DNA from: Ursus arctos
Taxonomy: Eukaryota > Chordata > Mammalia > Carnivora > Ursidae
Direction of reading: 5' to 3'
NCBI RefSeq assembly: GCF_023065955.2
Contig: NW_026622985.1
Span: 72,839,931-72,903,930, forward strand
Length of the DNA: 64,000 nucleotides
Shown here: one piece after another, positions 59,931-64,000 of the stretch
Layout: each line of letters begins with the position of its first letter
Numbering within the stretch: the stretch's first letter is position 1
Notes under the pieces: model-generated
What the model was told of the DNA's origin: nothing
What the model saw: the letters and a program-made list of their open reading frames with translations, nothing else
The model's database searches: none
Translations under genes and position numbers: made by a program

Positions 59931-60839
59931 CATTAGGAAAGAAAAGTTACATTTACAGAAGCATCTTTGTATGTATGTAGAATAAAATCAAATAAATTTG
60001 AAGGATGGAGAGAGCAACTGAAATCCCTAGGTCCAACTATGAAGTAAACTCACCCTTGAGATCCACAGACACAAAGGACAACGAATTTTCTTTTGAACTA
60101 AGCTAATTTGAATTGAAATTCTATCACTTGCCATCAAAAATAGTCCTGACACGTTAAAAACCTGTGAAATTTATGTACCAGGCAATGTACTTTGGCAAAA
60201 ATTGCACAGGTCTGTGCTAAAGAATAATGCTTCTAATTTCTTCATAATATTGTGGATGCCAATAAGCAATTTTTCCAGATAATGTCATTTCATTATGATG
60301 TGACACGTATATGTCAAAAACTGCTAGGTTTTAATTATTTCTTTTTGTTATTTACCTGTAATGATCTTGAATCAGATTGCTCTTTAGCTAGTTACTACAA
60401 CCTTGTCTTAGATTCTCTAACTCAAGCTTAGTTCCTGGATGGGATTCTTGAGCCAGTGAGTTATTAAGGTGCTATTCTCAGATGAAACATTTAAAGGAGT
60501 GAGAAAAATAGAAGAAGGGAAGAAGCTTACAAACCTGTGCATGCAGATAAGATCCAGCTTCAGTCTGATCCCAGAGGGAGTTCTAGCACAGGAATGTGCA
60601 CAGGGCCATCCAGCCCTGAAGCAAAATATCTCCCACACCCTGACGGTAATTCTAAGGAAAGAACAGAACTCAGCTGTTAGCATCTACCACTCACAGAAAC
60701 TGGGAGATGGGTGACCTCAGACCAGGAAAGGATCTTGGTAAGGCAACAACAGCTTACCATAACCACCAGTTGCTTCAAAAACATACTTAAAAGAGTTTTG
60801 AGAAACCGTGCAGTATAATCTAGAAAGACCTTGATTGTT
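59931..60839. other. Unassigned sequence
   Basis: The part 60440-60740 is less A+T-rich and carries overlapping frames on both strands (88 and 81 codons) without recognisable domains. It may be an unrecognised old repeat. Confidence 0.4.
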
Positions 60840-61020
60840 ATGATCAGATTCATCTAGATTAAATTCCAGCTCTTGAATTTAATCCCCGGGGTAACTTGGA
60901 CAAGTTGTTTCACCTCTAATGGCCTAGGAACATTTTTGTGTGTGTGTGATGATTAGAGGTAGTAATATATTTAAAGCTTTGCCACATCATAGACACTCAT
61001 TAGCTAATAAGAGTTAATAA
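60840..61020 (+). repeat. MIR-type element
   Basis: Forward MIR order: 'agattcatctagattaaatt', 'ccagctcttgaatttaatcc', 'ggtaacttggacaagttgtt', 'tcacctctaatggcctagga', and a 3' part near 'gatgattagaggtagtaata'. Confidence 0.65.
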
Positions 61021-61349
61021 TACATACAAAATCAAGCACTTGGTGGTTTTTTAAATCTCTGCCAATTCAGAGAACATTTATTCAGCATAGAAAAATTAAA
61101 ATAATTTTAAAGTATGTTTTTACTATACCCACTCTCCAAAAAATAAAAAAAATTTAAAAAAGGTCCAGTGGGGATCACATCGCTAATACATGTCAAACTG
61201 CTTTACAGTCTTCATTTGTAAACTATGTCCTAAAATCTAACGCACAAGGCAGTTGTCTCTAAAGTTTCAGTCCTTCCTCCTTCTAGACTGCCCCAAGGTA
61301 CCCCTCAGAACACAGCCTTTATTAGGCCATCTTGAATTTGTTCTTTTGT

Positions 61350-61735
61350 GTAATAGTTTGCTAGGGCTATCATAACAAAGTACCACAAACTAGGTGGCTT
61401 CACCAGCAAAAATTTATCCTCTCCCAGTTCTGGAGGCTAGAAGTCTGTCAGCCAAGGTGTTGGCAGGGTTCGTTTTTTCTGAGGCCTCTTTTCCTGGCTT
61501 GTAGATGACTGTCTACTACCTTTCTTCACTTGGTCTTCCCTCTGTATGTGTCTGTGTCCTAATCTCTACTTTCTAGCCAGTCATATGAGATTAGGAGCTA
61601 CCCTAATTACCTCATTTTAACTTAATTACCTCCTCAAAGACCCTATCTCCAAATATGGTCACATTCTGAGGTAGTAGGGATTAGGAATTCAACATCTGAA
61701 TTTTGGGGGAACACAAGTCAGCCCTTAATACCTTC
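61350..61735 (-). mobile_element. ERVL-MaLR-type LTR, antisense
   Basis: The plus strand shows the reverse complement of a MaLR LTR in good order: 'gtttgctagggctatcataa', 'caaagtaccacaaactaggt', 'agttctggaggctagaagtc', 'ggtcttccctctgtatgtgt', 'aaagaccctatctccaaata' and 'tggtcacattctgaggtagt'. It ends near 'gggggaacacaagtcagccc'. It is solitary, with no internal region. A sense relative lies at 38985-39465. Confidence 0.82.
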
Positions 61736-61950
61736 ACTTGTCCTGTAGCTAGCATCTATTAGATATTTTCTGTTCTTTTCAGAGGCTCTCTGTTCTTTCC
61801 AGTGTAAATTCTATTGGCCCTCTGGCTTCACAACTTTTGCTTGTTATTCTTTATTGTGATGTGTGTCACAATGGCCCAGGAGTCACTCTGGCAAAGGAAA
61901 ACTCTAATGGGTACTTGGGCAGGTGAGAGTAAGGAAATATGATCATGAAT

Positions 61951-62166
61951 TAAATTTGTTCCTGCTGGGGCACCTGGGTGGCTCAGTCAGTTAAGTGTCT
62001 GCCTTCGGCGCAGATCATGATGCCAGGGGTTCTGGGATCGAGCCCTAGGTCGGGTTCCCCCCTCAGCCGGGAGGCTGCTTGTCCCTCTCCCCCTGCATGT
62101 GCTCTCTCTCTCTGTCAAATAAATAAATAAAATCTTAAAAAAAAAATAAAATAAATTTGTTCCTGC
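61951..62166 (+). mobile_element. Can-SINE with perfect 15-bp target-site duplication
   Basis: 'taaatttgttcctgc' occurs unchanged at 61951-61965 and 62152-62166. Between them (about 186 bp) lies a forward SINE: 'tggggcacctgggtggctca', 'cagttaagtgtctgccttcg', 'ttctgggatcgagccctagg', a short CT-rich region, and 'aaataaataaataaaatctt' with an A-rich tail. The head and B-box regions are close to a family consensus and the duplication is perfect, so this is a candidate for the youngest SINE here. A minus-strand frame across it is an artefact. Confidence 0.97.
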
Positions 62167-64000
62167 CATATTTTATAATACAAATAGATTAAAAATAATT
62201 TTAAAATAGATCTAACAGTAAAATATCTCCTTGAGATGTTAAAGCAGGCAGTGGTCATCCTACCTGGGATGTGAGGGAGAGCTGAAAGAACTTAATTCCG
62301 TGAACCTGCGATTATTAGTTGAGGATAGTATGACTATTTCACCTTTTCCTCAGGCAAGGTTTTGTTTTACTTTAATTTCAAATCCAGAGTAGAGAATAGA
62401 CTGAACTCTTACAGAGATGGTATTTACTTTATAAAATGTAGAGCTCTTGCAAACAGATAAGATTACCGGAAAGAAAATTACTAGATCAAGATTATTTTGT
62501 TTACATATATATCATGTCATTGTTCTTGAGAGTGTAGTGTTATATTTGCCTGCAGTGCTGCCTGAAGGCTGTGCCAGGGCTGGACAAACACAGGTCACTA
62601 GAGAGAGAGAGGCTTTCTGACATTTTTGTAATGGACGAGCCGGCTGCTGTGCTACCTACTACAGGAAAGAAGTCACTTGTCTGGGAAGAAGAGTGTATCC
62701 TCCAGTTCAGAGGAGTGGAAATCAAGAGCCAATGAATGAGAAAATGAGAAGTAGAGGCTATCAATTTATAAATTATTTAAACTAAGAGAGAGAGAGGAAA
62801 GAGAGAGAAACCTAAGACCAGTTATTAATATTTTTTAAGTTAACACTAACTTCTTATGTAAACCATATTTTCTTTTCATTCAATAATTTTCCAAGATATG
62901 TCTGATTATTGCTAAATAATCCAGAGCTTTCCATTCTTTTATTTCTTTTCAGTATGAATTTTTAAAAATGAGCTCAATAGCTCAGACCCTTCAGAACCCT
63001 CATTAACTTACCAGTCTTTATTTATTAATGCCCCTTCCTCACATCTTCTGCTCCCTTTTCTCCAAAGTATTTGTAAAATTCTATTCTCTTCAAACCCTTT
63101 GGCTACCATGAATTATTTCTGCCATTTTTTTCCTTGTACTGAAAACTGCAAATAATGCAGCATATCTTTGTTGTTTCTTCTTTTTTTTTATCATCTTATG
63201 TATCAGCTTTTATTATAATAAAAAACAGAACCATACTCAGATTTTTAGAAGATAATGCTAATGACTTAGTAGTACGGTTTGTCATAATTATCTATATATT
63301 TCCAGGCTATTTGAAAAATATAAATATATAAGACTCATCCAATTTATGAGATACATACATATAAATTCCTATATAATGGTGCATTCACATGTTGGTGGCA
63401 TTTTATACTAATACTAGCAATATGTACTAGAAATATTTGACAAAGTATGTAAAACAGACCTACTGATATTAATCTGACTTAAAATAGATGTATATTTACT
63501 GGAGTGGTGACATGTGCCACCAGATTCCCTTCCTAGACTGAGGCACACCTTTCCGCAGCTACTGGGAGTTTTGGCTACTGATGGCTCTTTGCTGACTCCC
63601 ACTCAGGAAATTGTCTTCAGCTGAAAAGAATATCCTGTCTGAGGTCACATCTTTGTGGAGGTCAGCATGCATTCAATGAGTGGTTGATACCGAAATATAA
63701 ACATCTGGTGCCCTTGCCTCAAGTTGGAGCAATTCTGAAACATTAGCCCATCTCTAGAGTCTCCATTGGCTTGACTGAGACCTTTGGTACAACTACAACA
63801 TAGTTCAGTTCTTCCCTCTGTCCAATCTTCCATCCTTTACTCTTCCACAGATGTTGACCCTGAGGGCAGTCCCTTATAAATTTTCAGCATAAAAATCTCT
63901 GCTTCATAATCTCTTTTGCAAGCAAACCACCATAAAACTGTTGTTACCAGAAATGGCCCAAGGAAGCAGACTCTAAAACAGGATTTTGGAAGTAGACCAC
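62167..64000. other. Unassigned sequence to window end
   Basis: This is 1.8 kb with no named element or gene. A short AG-rich patch lies at 62785-62810. The minus-strand frames at 62540-62764, 63414-63602 and 63645-63833 (62-74 codons) have no recognisable domains. Confidence 0.45.

Overview
The window reads as a gene-poor, A+T-rich stretch of a mammalian nuclear genome: intergenic sequence or the inside of a very large intron. No functional protein-coding gene, canonical exon, CpG island, structural RNA gene or CRISPR array can be supported. The open reading frames are short (132 codons at most), lie on both strands, are rich in low-complexity residues and match no family I recognise, except where they cross L1 ORF2 fragments or one GSTP1 pseudogene. 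The organism is a carnivore. The window holds at least a dozen tRNA-derived Can-SINEs, with a head like 'gcctgggtggctcag', a CT-rich region and an 'aaataaataaaatctt' tail. Two young L1 3' ends carry the carnivore-type terminus. The SINE variants (for example 'cagtcgttaagtgtctgcc' with 'cccagggtcctgggattg') look arctoid (pinniped, mustelid or bear type) rather than dog-like. That last step is an inference from memory of family consensus sequences.

Layout. 0-9 kb: a SINE cut by the window edge, L2/MIR debris, a perfect 370-bp tandem duplication (4667-5407), a 55-bp L1 insertion with a perfect 21-bp target-site duplication, and a minus-strand retroviral-type solo LTR (about 6.36-6.99 kb). 10-17 kb: two old antisense L1 blocks, the second (13.6-16.7 kb) interrupted by a SINE and by a younger truncated L1 end. 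17-21.5 kb: no recognised element. 21.5-22.4 kb: a GSTP1 processed pseudogene on the minus strand, joined at its 5' end to a Can-SINE. 24.7-31.2 kb: old L1 (antisense, then sense), a short SINE and an L2-like block. 32-41 kb: LTRs of ERVL-MaLR type, three SINEs and a MIR fragment. 41-50 kb: a MIR, an inverted (twin-primed) L1 with a SINE inside it, a TA-rich satellite-like patch and an L1 reverse-transcriptase fragment. 50-64 kb: MIRs, SINEs with clear target-site duplications, a GT repeat inside a T/G-only strand-asymmetric block, and an antisense MaLR LTR.

Nothing here works as a pathway. The biology on display is retrotransposition: L1 machinery mobilising itself, SINEs and one cellular mRNA. 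The points most worth a second look are the perfect 370-bp duplication, the possible SINE-GSTP1 chimeric retrocopy, the tiny L1 insertion, the inverted L1, and the SINEs with intact target-site duplications. All boundaries were read by eye. Family names for old repeats are approximate, and a RepeatMasker run would be the decisive check.
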